Assembly: GCF_001580545.1 (NCBI RefSeq)
Contig: NZ_LRBG01000038.1
Location: 62,001-126,000 of the forward strand
DNA length: 64,000 bases
Reading direction: 5' to 3'
DNA from: Paraburkholderia monticola
GTDB taxonomy: Bacteria > Pseudomonadota > Gammaproteobacteria > Burkholderiales > Burkholderiaceae
Shown here one piece after another: positions 35,525 through 44,010 of this stretch; position 1 is the stretch's first letter, and the number at the start of each line of letters is the position of its first letter. The position numbers were made by a program, and so were the translations under genes. The notes below the pieces were generated by a model. It saw only the letters and a program-made list of their open reading frames with translations, was not told the DNA's origin and made no database searches.

Positions 35525-36973
35525 ATGAGCCTGAACGTCGTCACGCTGCTATATCTGATCGCCTCGGTCTGCTTCATCCAGGCGCTCAAGGGGCTGTCGA
35601 ATCCGAAGACGGCACGCGTCGGCAATACCTTCGGCATGGTCGGCATGGCGATCGCGATCCTGACGACCATCGCGCTGATCTCGCGGCAGGCCGAAGCGCT
35701 CGGCTCCAATCTCGGCCTCGGGCTCGGCTTGCTGCTGTTCGGGCTCGTGATCGGCGGCTCGGTCGGCGCGTTCGTCGCCGCGCGCGTCGAGATGACGAAG
35801 ATGCCCGAGCTCGTCGCGGCGATGCACTCGCTGATCGGTCTCGCGGCCGTGTGCATCGCGTACGCGGTCGTGTCGGAGCCGGCCGCGTTCGGTCTCGTCG
35901 ATCCCGACGTGCCGATCGAGGGCTTCCTGCCGTACGGCAACCGTATCGAACTGTTCATCGGCACGTTCGTCGGTGCGATCACGTTCTCCGGTTCGGTGAT
36001 CGCGTTCGGCAAGCTGTCGGGCAAGTACAAGTTCCGGCTGTTTCAGGGCGCCCCGGTGGTGTATGGCGGCCAGCATCTGATCAACCTGATGCTCGCGCTC
36101 GCGATGCTCGGCTTCGGCATCCTGTTCTTCCTCACGCAGTCGTGGTTGCCGTTCATCATCATGACGATCATCGCGTTCGTGCTCGGCGTGCTGATCATCA
36201 TTCCGATCGGCGGCGCGGACATGCCGGTCGTCGTGTCGATGCTGAACTCGTACTCGGGCTGGGCGGCCGCGGGCATCGGCTTCTCTCTGAACAACGCGAT
36301 GCTGATCATCGCGGGCTCGCTGGTGGGTTCCTCGGGTGCGATCCTGTCGTACATCATGTGCAAGGCCATGAACCGCTCGTTCTTCAACGTGATCCTCGGC
36401 GGTTTCGGCAACGAGCCGGGCGCGGCCGCGGCGGGTTCGGCGGAGCAGCGTCCGGTGAAATCCGGTTCGGCCGATGACGCATCGTTCATGCTCGGCAACG
36501 CCGAGACCGTCGTGATCGTGCCGGGCTACGGGCTCGCCGTGGCGCGGGCGCAGCATGCGCTGAAGGAGCTGACCGACAAGCTGGTCGAGAAGGGCATCGA
36601 GGTGAAGTATGCGATTCACCCGGTGGCCGGCCGCATGCCGGGTCATATGAACGTGCTGCTCGCGGAAGCCGAAGTGCCGTACGACATGGTCTTCGAGATG
36701 GACGACATCAACGGCGAGTTCGGACAGGTCGACGTGGTGCTGGTGCTCGGCGCCAACGACGTGGTGAATCCCGCCGCGAAGAACGATCCGAAATCGCCGA
36801 TCGCGGGCATGCCGATCATCGAGGCGTACAAGGCGCGCACGGTGATCGTGAACAAGCGCTCGATGGCGGCGGGTTACGCCGGACTCGACAACGACCTGTT
36901 CTACATGGACAAGACGATGATGGTGTTCGGCGACGCGAAGAAGGTGATCGAGGATATGGTGAAGGGGATTTGA
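35525..36973 (+). CDS. pntB: NAD(P) transhydrogenase subunit beta
   Basis: A 482-residue protein. The N-terminal half holds about nine membrane helices, including GADMPVVVSMLNSYSGWAAA. The C-terminal cytosolic NADP(H)-binding domain carries VIVPGYGLAVARAQH and HPVAGRMPGHMNVLLAEA. It completes the proton-driven reduction of NADP by NADH. It starts immediately after pntAB. A 25-codon ORF fills the gap to panC. Confidence 0.96.
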   Translation: MSLNVVTLLYLIASVCFIQALKGLSNPKTARVGNTFGMVGMAIAILTTIALISRQAEALGSNLGLGLGLLLFGLVIGGSVGAFVAARVEMTKMPELVAAMHSLIGLAAVCIAYAVVSEPAAFGLVDPDVPIEGFLPYGNRIELFIGTFVGAITFSGSVIAFGKLSGKYKFRLFQGAPVVYGGQHLINLMLALAMLGFGILFFLTQSWLPFIIMTIIAFVLGVLIIIPIGGADMPVVVSMLNSYSGWAAAGIGFSLNNAMLIIAGSLVGSSGAILSYIMCKAMNRSFFNVILGGFGNEPGAAAAGSAEQRPVKSGSADDASFMLGNAETVVIVPGYGLAVARAQHALKELTDKLVEKGIEVKYAIHPVAGRMPGHMNVLLAEAEVPYDMVFEMDDINGEFGQVDVVLVLGANDVVNPAAKNDPKSPIAGMPIIEAYKARTVIVNKRSMAAGYAGLDNDLFYMDKTMMVFGDAKKVIEDMVKGI

Positions 36974-37051
36974 ATGAATTGGACAGAAACGCTTGGAAAT
37001 GTGAGTGAAACGGACACGGCCTTGATCCACTTTGCGGTTGGCACTCGATGA
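36974..37051 (+). CDS. 25-aa ORF bridging pntB and panC
   Basis: An ATG directly after the pntB TGA opens a 25-residue frame (MNWTETLGNVSETDTALIHF...) whose stop overlaps the panC start as ATGA. No clear ribosome-binding site is seen before panC, so translation through this frame could deliver ribosomes to panC. The peptide is unrecognised; the coupling role is inferred and chance is possible. Confidence 0.35.
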   Translation: MNWTETLGNVSETDTALIHFAVGTR

Positions 37052-37881
37052 GGATTATCAGCTCCCTTCAGGAATTGCGCGATCAGTTGCGTGGCCAGAA
37101 CCGCACGGCCTTCGTGCCGACGATGGGCAACCTGCACGAAGGCCATCTGTCGCTGATGCGCCTCGCGCGTCAGCACGGCGACCCGGTGGTCGCGAGCATC
37201 TTCGTGAACAGATTGCAGTTCGGCCCGAACGAGGATTTCGACAAGTACCCGCGCACGCTCGAAGCCGACATCGAGAAGCTGCAAAAAGAAGGCGTCTACG
37301 TGCTGTTCGCGCCGACCGAGCGGGATTTGTATCCGGAGCCGCAGGAGTACCGCGTGCATCCTCCGCACGATCTCGGCGACATCCTCGAAGGCGAATTCCG
37401 TCCGGGTTTCTTTCAAGGCGTGTGCACGGTCGTGCTGAAGCTGATGTCGTGCGTACAGCCGCGCGTCGCGGTGTTCGGCAAGAAGGATTACCAGCAACTG
37501 ATGATCGTGCGCAGCATGTGCCATCAGTTCGCGCTGCCGACTGACATTGTCGCAGCCGAAACCGTGCGCGATATCGACGGTCTCGCGCTCAGCTCGCGCA
37601 ACCGCTATCTGTCGGCCGCCGAGCGCGACGAGGCGCCGATACTGGCTGTCGAGTTGAATCGGGTGCGCGACGCGGTGCTCGCGGGCGAGCGTGACTTCGC
37701 GAAGCTCGAACAGGCAGCGAAAACGACACTGGCCGCGCGCGGCTGGCATCCCGATTACATCGCGATCCGCAAGCGCTCGAACCTGATCGCCCCGGGCGCG
37801 CAGGACGCCGACGCGAAACTCGTCGTGCTCGCGGCGGCCAGGCTCGGCGCGACGCGTCTGATCGACAACCTGGAAATCTGA
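37048..37881 (+). CDS. panC: Pantothenate synthetase (pantoate-beta-alanine ligase)
   Basis: A 277-residue protein. PTMGNLHEGHLSLMRLA contains the HIGH-like nucleotide motif, followed by SIFVNRLQFGPNEDFDKYPRT, GVCTVVLKL and FGKKDYQQLM, then DGLALSSRNRYL, all diagnostic for PanC. It joins pantoate and beta-alanine with ATP. It is followed by panD, which makes beta-alanine, so the two form the last steps of pantothenate synthesis. panB is not in the window. Confidence 0.97.
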   Translation: MRIISSLQELRDQLRGQNRTAFVPTMGNLHEGHLSLMRLARQHGDPVVASIFVNRLQFGPNEDFDKYPRTLEADIEKLQKEGVYVLFAPTERDLYPEPQEYRVHPPHDLGDILEGEFRPGFFQGVCTVVLKLMSCVQPRVAVFGKKDYQQLMIVRSMCHQFALPTDIVAAETVRDIDGLALSSRNRYLSAAERDEAPILAVELNRVRDAVLAGERDFAKLEQAAKTTLAARGWHPDYIAIRKRSNLIAPGAQDADAKLVVLAAARLGATRLIDNLEI

Positions 37882-37910
37882 CGCCGTAACGAAGCCACAC
37901 AGGATGGGTC

Positions 37911-38297
37911 ATGCAACGCAACATGCTGAAGTCGAAGATTCACCGCGTCACTGTCACTCACTGCGAGCTGCATTACGAGGGCTCGTGCGCGATCGACGAA
38001 GACCTGCTCGAAGCGGCGAACATCGTCGAAAACGAACGCATCGACATCTGGAACATCAACAACGGCGAGCGCTTCTCGACCTACGCGATCAAGGGCGAAC
38101 GCGGCAGCGGGATGATTTCGCTGAACGGTTCGGCTGCGCGTCGCGCGCAACTCGGGGATCTGATCATCATCGCGGCGTTCGCGGTGGTCGACGAGGCGGA
38201 ACTGAAGGCGGGCTGGAAGCCGGACCTCGTGTTCGTCGACGAAAACAACAGGATCAAGGGCAGCCGCGATCACGTTCCGACGCAGAACTGGACCTGA
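37911..38297 (+). CDS. panD: Aspartate 1-decarboxylase proenzyme
   Basis: A 128-residue protein, the usual length. It contains the self-cleavage site between Gly24 and Ser25 in LHYEGSCAID, which produces the pyruvoyl cofactor, plus the NGERFSTYAIKGERGSG region. It makes beta-alanine from aspartate for PanC, whose gene ends 29 bp upstream. Tight linkage to the transhydrogenase couples cofactor synthesis genes in one likely operon. Confidence 0.97.
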   Translation: MQRNMLKSKIHRVTVTHCELHYEGSCAIDEDLLEAANIVENERIDIWNINNGERFSTYAIKGERGSGMISLNGSAARRAQLGDLIIIAAFAVVDEAELKAGWKPDLVFVDENNRIKGSRDHVPTQNWT

Positions 38298-38402
38298 GGA
38301 TCAGGGTGAAGCCGTCAAGCACGTCGAACGCGCCGTTGATGATGTTCTGCTCGATGTTGCCCGTGTGCGCCACACTGAGATCGGCGTCTTAGTCGACGGC
38401 GA

Positions 38403-38855
38403 TCACGAGGCTTGCCTGAGATCGCCACAAAAGACTTCGGCGGATCCATCAACGGGGGCGCTCCGCACGACCAACGCGTAATCGTTGGAGCGAAGTTTCT
38501 GCATCGAGATCGGCACGCGCTTCCACATCATCATCGGTGTGAACTCGCCGAGCCTCACGCGCTGGTTCATGTCGAACGACGGTCGCGCGCCGAGGTGGCC
38601 GCAAGTGCCGGGGTACAGGTAGGTGTAGAGCTGCGCCGGCAGCGCGGTGTGAGATGGCAATCCGCTCACGAAGAGTGCGATTTCTGTCGCGTCACCGACC
38701 GGTACGAGGGTCGCTTGTCCGCTCTGACCAGAATTTTGCTGTGTCGCGGCAAGAGGTATGTTGGCGATGTCGCCGGGCCCGCTGGCCAATACGGTCTCAC
38801 ATCCGATAGCCAATCCCGCTACTGCCGCCCATTTGAACCATGTCCCGTTGCTCAT
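38403..38855 (-). CDS. Small exported protein of unknown function
   Basis: A 150-residue protein with a signal peptide (WAAVAGLAIGCETVLA). The ATG at 38855 has AGGAGA upstream. The mature part carries SGQSGQATLVPVGDATEIALF, then VSGLPSHTALPAQLYTYL, and two cysteines (PGTCGHLG, EVFCGDL) that may form a disulphide. The first segment resembles the C-terminal domain of the YncE-like protein at 47042 (GQSAHIALVPVG). It may be periplasmic; no function is assigned. Confidence 0.65.
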   Translation of the reverse strand: MSNGTWFKWAAVAGLAIGCETVLASGPGDIANIPLAATQQNSGQSGQATLVPVGDATEIALFVSGLPSHTALPAQLYTYLYPGTCGHLGARPSFDMNQRVRLGEFTPMMMWKRVPISMQKLRSNDYALVVRSAPVDGSAEVFCGDLRQAS

Positions 38856-39152
38856 CGCTCGTCTCCTGCGTCAAGCTGCTGCTACTGAGAGTCGCTGTCA
38901 TTCAATATAGTCCATTTCGACGGACTCAAAGTTGTCGGAGGGCTGCTGCTGGGGCTCGTGGCCGCTGTGGCAAAGCGCTGCCCAGTCGGCCGTGCTGAAA
39001 GTTCCGATGATTGAAGCAATGCCCGTCGAAGATCGTTTCGACGAAGAACGAGTACGACGAAGCTTCATCGCCACGAATCTCGACGTGCAAGTGCGCGACG
39101 CCTATAGCCGTCTCGTCTGGAGTCTTGCCGATTCCCGCTTCTTGGGCGACTC

Positions 39153-40160
39153 TCAGGTCCGGGCGGCCATAGCGCTCTCTGAAGGACGTTCGCCGATCAA
39201 TTCCAGCTCTGCTGGCCGCTCGATTCGTCGAACGCTGACGCTGACATCCATGCCGATGAAGTCCTGCGCGGCACCGAACCAGGAACCGGACACCGGTGCG
39301 GCCTGTTCGGGCTTGCGCGTGTAGGCCACCCGGATCAGGTCAGTACCGCCGACGAGCGAGTTGGTCGGGTCGTACGGTACCCAGCCCGCGCCCGGCAAGA
39401 AGACATGCAGCCATGCGTGGGTCGCGCCGGCCCCCACTATGAGCGGCTCGTCGTGGCTTTCGACCTGTCTCGCGCCCTGTTGCAGTGCCGTGTTGCGTAC
39501 CGCCGGCGGAGTCGGCGTGTCGAGCGCCTGGTCGTACAGATACCCTGACACGAAGCGCGCGGCCAGTCCCAGCCCCCGTACCACTTCCATCATCAGCAGC
39601 GCGAAATCCCGGCAGGTACCGCTGCGCCGGTTCAGCGTTTCAGACGGAAGTTGAGTGCCCATGGCGTCACGCGACTGGTACTGGAAGTCGCTGCGAATAG
39701 CGGCGTTGATATTGGTCAGGATGTCGCGCGTGTGCGCCGTACCGCGCCGGGGCAGAAACTGCGCCGCCCAGTCGCGCAGCAGGGGCTGATCCTCAGGATA
39801 TTGCGGCGGCAGGAAGGGTGTCAGGTCGAGCTGATCGTCGTCGGTGTAGTGAAACGGGTAGTGCTCGGCTTCGGGCGCCAGCGGCAACTCCAGATTCTTG
39901 ACGCCGAAATGCTCGATCACGAAGTGCGCGCGAAGCGCGAGCTCGTCGGCCGGCACCCGCGGTTCGACGATCGCCACGGAATTCGAAAACACGTCCTGCA
40001 TCCAGTGCTGCGTGCTATGCGGCGACACCGTCAGCGTGGCCGACAACACGCGGATGTCGTGCCCGGCACGCGGCCGGAACATCACGCGGTGCGGCGAGAG
40101 CTCCACAGGTTTGTTGTAGCGATAGGTTGTGACGTGCTCGACTTCGAGAAAGACGGACAT
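39153..40160 (-). CDS. Transglutaminase-like domain protein
   Basis: A 335-residue protein. The N-terminal beta-sandwich (HVTTYRYNKPVELSPHRV) is followed by a transglutaminase core with catalytic Cys in RRSGTCRDFALLMMEVVRGLG, His in GATHAWLHVFLPGAGW and Asp in PYDPTNS. This is the standard layout of bacterial transglutaminase/protease homologues. It may act as a peptidase or cross-linking enzyme in the cytosol, since no signal peptide is seen. The 297 bp between this region and 38855 show no supported gene. Confidence 0.88.
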   Translation of the reverse strand: MSVFLEVEHVTTYRYNKPVELSPHRVMFRPRAGHDIRVLSATLTVSPHSTQHWMQDVFSNSVAIVEPRVPADELALRAHFVIEHFGVKNLELPLAPEAEHYPFHYTDDDQLDLTPFLPPQYPEDQPLLRDWAAQFLPRRGTAHTRDILTNINAAIRSDFQYQSRDAMGTQLPSETLNRRSGTCRDFALLMMEVVRGLGLAARFVSGYLYDQALDTPTPPAVRNTALQQGARQVESHDEPLIVGAGATHAWLHVFLPGAGWVPYDPTNSLVGGTDLIRVAYTRKPEQAAPVSGSWFGAAQDFIGMDVSVSVRRIERPAELELIGERPSESAMAART

Positions 40161-40380
40161 GTACGATCTCCGGGCCGGTGCAGCAAGGACGAGTTGTCAC
40201 GCACGGACGCGTTGGTGCGCGCCGTCGAGCCGTCGAGCGGCAGTCGGGCAACTGCGATGCCGAACTTGCACGCCGACACCCCAATGATGCCACTGACCGC
40301 TTCACCCGGATTTGCGGTTCGATCGCGTGCGGGTGCTTTTTCGTCGCGGCGGTGTCGGGCGCGGGCCATGCGCGCCTCAC

Positions 40381-41487
40381 TCAGCGTGCCGCCACCCGTA
40401 TCAACCCTGCCGCTGGATCCGGCTTCGCCAGCGCATCCGTTTGGTCAACGGCGACGCGCCACTTCGGAAACTTCCCGGAGCCGTCGACCGTCCACTGCTC
40501 GCCCATTTCGTCGACATACAGCGCATTCGCGCTTCGCCCGGCCGTCGACGCGCGTCGCAGCGCGTCCGGCGCGGCGCGTTCGAACGACCGGCTGCCCTGT
40601 TCGTTGAACACTGTCGCAAGCGGCCGACGCGCCTGGCCCGACCGGCTGAGCGGCGTGGTAAGCGGTCCCGCGGGCGCGCGCAGCACCGCATCGGCGGGCT
40701 CGCGGCCGGCGAGGATCGCGCCGAGCAGCGCGGACGGCCCGATCGAAGCCGATGCCTGGTTGGCGGTATCGTCGGCGCGCTTCGCGTTCGGTGAATCGAG
40801 TGCGAGGGGTTCGCTCGCGGCGTCGATCTGCACGACGAGGATGACGTGCCAGTCGTCCGGTGTGTTGTTGTAGCGCGGTGCGAGCGACACGAGACGCAGC
40901 CGCGCGATATCGAAACCCGCGTCGCGCAGCAACAGGTATTTGGCAACGGCGAAATCCTTGCACACCCCGCTTTCGGCGAAGAAACGCGCCGGCGCGTAGT
41001 AAGTGCCGTCGGTTCCGTCGCGATAGCGGACCTCGTTGATGAGCGCGTCGGCGAGCAGCACGGCTGACGCATCGCCGGCCTTTACGCGCGCTGCCCGCAC
41101 CTGCGTAACGAGGCGCGTCCAGCCGGCGGGTTCGCGCGTCAGATGACTGCGCAGCGCTTCGCGCAGGCGCTGCACGCGGCCGATCGCATCCGATGATGGT
41201 TCGAGGTTCCTGTCGGCAAGCGGCAGGAGGAACATCAGGTCGCCGACTTGCGCGAGTTCCGGGCGGATCTTGCGATTGGCTTCCCACCACGTTCCGGTGC
41301 GCAGGCGCTCGATACCCGCTTTCAGTGCGTGAGGCGTGACCGAATCGCTGGGACCCGCGTCGGGCGTGCCGGACGCATAGCGTTGCGATTCGACCGGCAG
41401 GTTTGCGGCGCCCGCGACGACGGGCAAAAGCACCGCGGCCGCGAACGAGCACTGGAGAAAGCAGAGGAGCAATCGAGCGAGCGGCAT
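40381..41487 (-). CDS. Exported transglutaminase-like cysteine peptidase (BTLCP type)
   Basis: A 368-residue protein. The start at 41487 gives a signal peptide (LLLCFLQCSFAAAVLLPVVAGA), with GGGAG-type ribosome-binding sequence upstream; longer in-frame readings lack this. The core has Cys in SGVCKDFAVAKYLLLRDAGF, His in DDWHVILVVQI and a following Asp in LALDSPN, the triad of bacterial transglutaminase-like cysteine peptidases (LapG-like). A C-terminal extension of about 150 residues is unusual. LapG relatives cleave surface adhesins; no LapD or adhesin gene is in the window. Confidence 0.8.
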   Translation of the reverse strand: MPLARLLLCFLQCSFAAAVLLPVVAGAANLPVESQRYASGTPDAGPSDSVTPHALKAGIERLRTGTWWEANRKIRPELAQVGDLMFLLPLADRNLEPSSDAIGRVQRLREALRSHLTREPAGWTRLVTQVRAARVKAGDASAVLLADALINEVRYRDGTDGTYYAPARFFAESGVCKDFAVAKYLLLRDAGFDIARLRLVSLAPRYNNTPDDWHVILVVQIDAASEPLALDSPNAKRADDTANQASASIGPSALLGAILAGREPADAVLRAPAGPLTTPLSRSGQARRPLATVFNEQGSRSFERAAPDALRRASTAGRSANALYVDEMGEQWTVDGSGKFPKWRVAVDQTDALAKPDPAAGLIRVAAR

Positions 41488-41775
41488 GTATGAACTCCCG
41501 GAAGCCGCACCGGGCGCCGATGCGCCTGGTGTTTCGAAGCCTCCCGATGCCGTTTGCGCCATTCGGCGCACCGCAACGCTGGCTTGAAACCAACATTGCA
41601 TGCGACGTGCCAATTCGTCGTATCGCTCTACGCCATTGATTAAGCGAGAAATTGTCTATGCGGGCGGGGTGTTGCAAGCGCTCCCGTGACGCTTATCGCC
41701 CAACAGACTCGCGGAACCTGTTGGTATTGCCCGCACACGTTGACCTGAGTGATCACCTAAGGAACATACCAGTCC

Positions 41776-42276
41776 GGAAACCGTGCGCGCCGTCGACGAA
41801 GGCAGTGCTGATCTCGGCATCATCGTAGGGCTCGTGAACACGAGGAAACTCGCAGTGATGCCGTTTCGCGACGACAGATTTGTCGTCATCGTGCCGAATG
41901 CTCATGCGCTGGCGCGTGAGCGTGCGATTCGTTTTCATCAGGTTTTGGAGTGGAATTACATCGGACTGAACTAGCGCTCATCCATCAGCAATACGTATCG
42001 AAGACGGCGCTGCTGCTGGGCCAGAGTATCCAACTGCGCGCACAGGTCGAAAGCTTCGAGGTGGTCTGTCATATGGTAACGGCGGGCGTCGGCGTATCGA
42101 TCGTGCCCGAATCGACAACGTGCCGGCTGCGAGTTGCGCTGCCTTTCTCCGTCGTCGCGCTCGACGAGCAATGCTCGAGCCATGAATTGAAACTCGTCTC
42201 GCGCCTGCGGGAAACCTTGGCCGCGCCTGTGCATCAGTTGCTCGATGCTCTGGCGCGCATGCGCGGTAGTACTTGA
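41776..42276 (+). pseudogene. LysR-type regulator remnant (frameshifted, N-terminus lost)
   Basis: The substrate-binding domain of a LysR regulator is readable in two frames. The first reads ...VRAVDEGSADLGIIVGL then NTRKLAVMPFRDDRF up to WNYIGLN. The second continues ALIHQQYVSKTALLLGQS and MVTAGVGVSIVPEST to the end. A frameshift with a stop lies near 41970. No helix-turn-helix is found upstream (41488-41775), so the DNA-binding part is gone. A decayed gene. Confidence 0.75.
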
Positions 42277-42341
42277 ATGGGGTATTTCGGCGCTTCGACG
42301 ATACGGCGGCGTTCATCGCCGAGCTTGAATTTGCGATCCGG

Positions 42342-43544
42342 TTACGATCGCGACCTGCGTAAGCGCGCCAAAGGCCCTTCGGCAATGAGCCGGCGAAATC
42401 TCTCGTACCAACGTTGGAGTGTAAGTGCAACGAATGCCGATCGCCCCCAATGGCTCGTTGCAATCCGGATATCGGCGCAGGTATAGCCAAGTCCCCCTGT
42501 CCAATTCAGCTTGAATTTGCTGTCGCCGGGGCCGAAGTCGAGGTCCCGCTCGTTTTCGAATGCCCATTTCAGCACGTATTCCTGCAGTACAGAACCGGGC
42601 GACCATTTCGCCTGTGTCGGATCGTACGCGCTCTGCATACCGATCACCACCCGCTCGGCGAGCGCAATGAGGTTCATGGCAATCGGCTTTCCATCCAGGG
42701 AGAGAACGAACAGACGAAAGTATTGGTTGAGGGACGGGTCGGTCAATATCTCCCGCAGAAACTTTTGATATGACTCTTTGAAAAAATCTCCGGTTACGCC
42801 TGCGCGTGCAGACCACTCGCGCTTCCATTCCAGCATCGTATCGACGCAAGCCAGGCTTCGCGGATCGCTTAATTCGGGGATGAAGAACGAGGTTTCACCG
42901 GCTCTATGCAAACGACGCTGATCGTAATCCAGTCTCTTTCTAAAAGACTCAGCCAGATTGGCGCGAAAATGCCCCCACGTTCCGAATTGCAGCAAAGGCG
43001 CGTTGCCGACTACGCGCCATTCTCCTTGCGACAGCCACCTGGACTTCGACGCAAATTGGTAAAGCGCGGAATCCGTGCGCAGCATTGGAAGGTTGACGAC
43101 ATCGCTGCTGGAAGACGAGAGCAGCGTGCGCCACGCAGCCTGAATGAGAGACTCCGCGTCCTCTTCGTGCGCGACGAGTAAATGGGACGGTTCGGGTACG
43201 TCGTGGGTCAACGGGCGCACCGTGTTCCACAAATATTCGCGATATCGAATTAGAGGCCACACGAACACCATCTGATCAGCTTTTCTACCGACGATGCAAT
43301 GTGGACTTGCACAGGACGGAATGGCCACTTCGCGGAGCGCGTGAAGGCAATAGAGGAACGACTGAAAGGGATTTCCACGAACGGCATGCCAGAGATTTTC
43401 CCATTCTTTCTGCAGCAGTAGGAACGTCTCCAGGTCATTAACGACGGCAAACTCGACACTGGATTGAGTCGACGTTTGCATTGATCGTGGTAGATACGGC
43501 GGCATATCCGATGAGTAAATAATTCCGTGTGCGTTAGTGTTCAT
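42342..43544 (-). CDS. CelD/BcsL-type GNAT acetyltransferase (FemAB-like)
   Basis: About 400 residues. Characteristic segments include NPFQSFLYCLHAL, ESFRKRLDYDQRRL, LDGKPIAMNLIALAE and the late DFGPGDSKFKLNWTGG motif of the BioF2/CelD-like acetyltransferase family, which acts in exopolysaccharide or envelope modification. The start is uncertain: ATG 43544 has AAAGG very close, and ATGs at 43505 and 43481 lack a clear site. Upstream DNA is noticeably more AT-rich than the rest, a sign of acquired sequence. No cellulose synthase is nearby. Confidence 0.75.
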   Translation of the reverse strand: MNTNAHGIIYSSDMPPYLPRSMQTSTQSSVEFAVVNDLETFLLLQKEWENLWHAVRGNPFQSFLYCLHALREVAIPSCASPHCIVGRKADQMVFVWPLIRYREYLWNTVRPLTHDVPEPSHLLVAHEEDAESLIQAAWRTLLSSSSSDVVNLPMLRTDSALYQFASKSRWLSQGEWRVVGNAPLLQFGTWGHFRANLAESFRKRLDYDQRRLHRAGETSFFIPELSDPRSLACVDTMLEWKREWSARAGVTGDFFKESYQKFLREILTDPSLNQYFRLFVLSLDGKPIAMNLIALAERVVIGMQSAYDPTQAKWSPGSVLQEYVLKWAFENERDLDFGPGDSKFKLNWTGGLGYTCADIRIATSHWGRSAFVALTLQRWYERFRRLIAEGPLARLRRSRS

Positions 43545-44010
43545 TCCTTTGGGGGATGGGAGTCGCGTCAAAAATGCCGGGCTGCTTTTTACCTCGATAC
43601 GATACTTGATGACTCCGAGTCGTTATAAGGTCTTGCGCACATTCGCCACGTATATTCAATGCCTGAGATCGGAATTCGCAAAGTGCAAACCCAATGCGCA
43701 GCAAAACCAACCGTGGAAGCGACGGGGATTTTGTCTGGACGAAAGTGGGGAATATCGTGTCAGTGACACCAGGTGGTCTATTGGTGACGATTCTGGACGC
43801 TTCCCGCATCAATATGCGATTTCCCACATATCGGTATATTGGCTAACACGCGCTCGTTTAGAAACCTGAGCGATACGACGGGCGCCGCGATTGCATACAA
43901 GCCGCATAGCGATCAATACCCGCATAAGTAATGCTGATGAGACGCCAACAAAGCGTGCTGGAGGGTTGTCACATTTTCTGTAATACGTACGAGCCGCCAG
44001 CGAATGTGGT
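43545..44010. other. Gene-free, relatively AT-rich spacer
   Basis: About 466 bp between the acetyltransferase start and the glucosidase stop. It is less GC-rich than its surroundings. Open frames here show no recognisable protein, no clear ribosome-binding site and no terminator with a T-tract. It may hold the acetyltransferase promoter. Confidence 0.6.

Noticed and set aside
35549..37030. 493-codon minus-strand frame across pntB
   Set aside because: Antisense to pntB with extreme His/Arg/Asp content and no domain.
38932..39324. 130-codon plus-strand frame near the transglutaminase gene
   Set aside because: The second half is antisense to the transglutaminase-like gene and there is no ribosome-binding site or recognisable domain.
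43534..43869. 110-codon plus-strand frame in the AT-richer spacer
   Set aside because: It overlaps the start of the acetyltransferase gene, has no ribosome-binding site, and its translation shows no domain.
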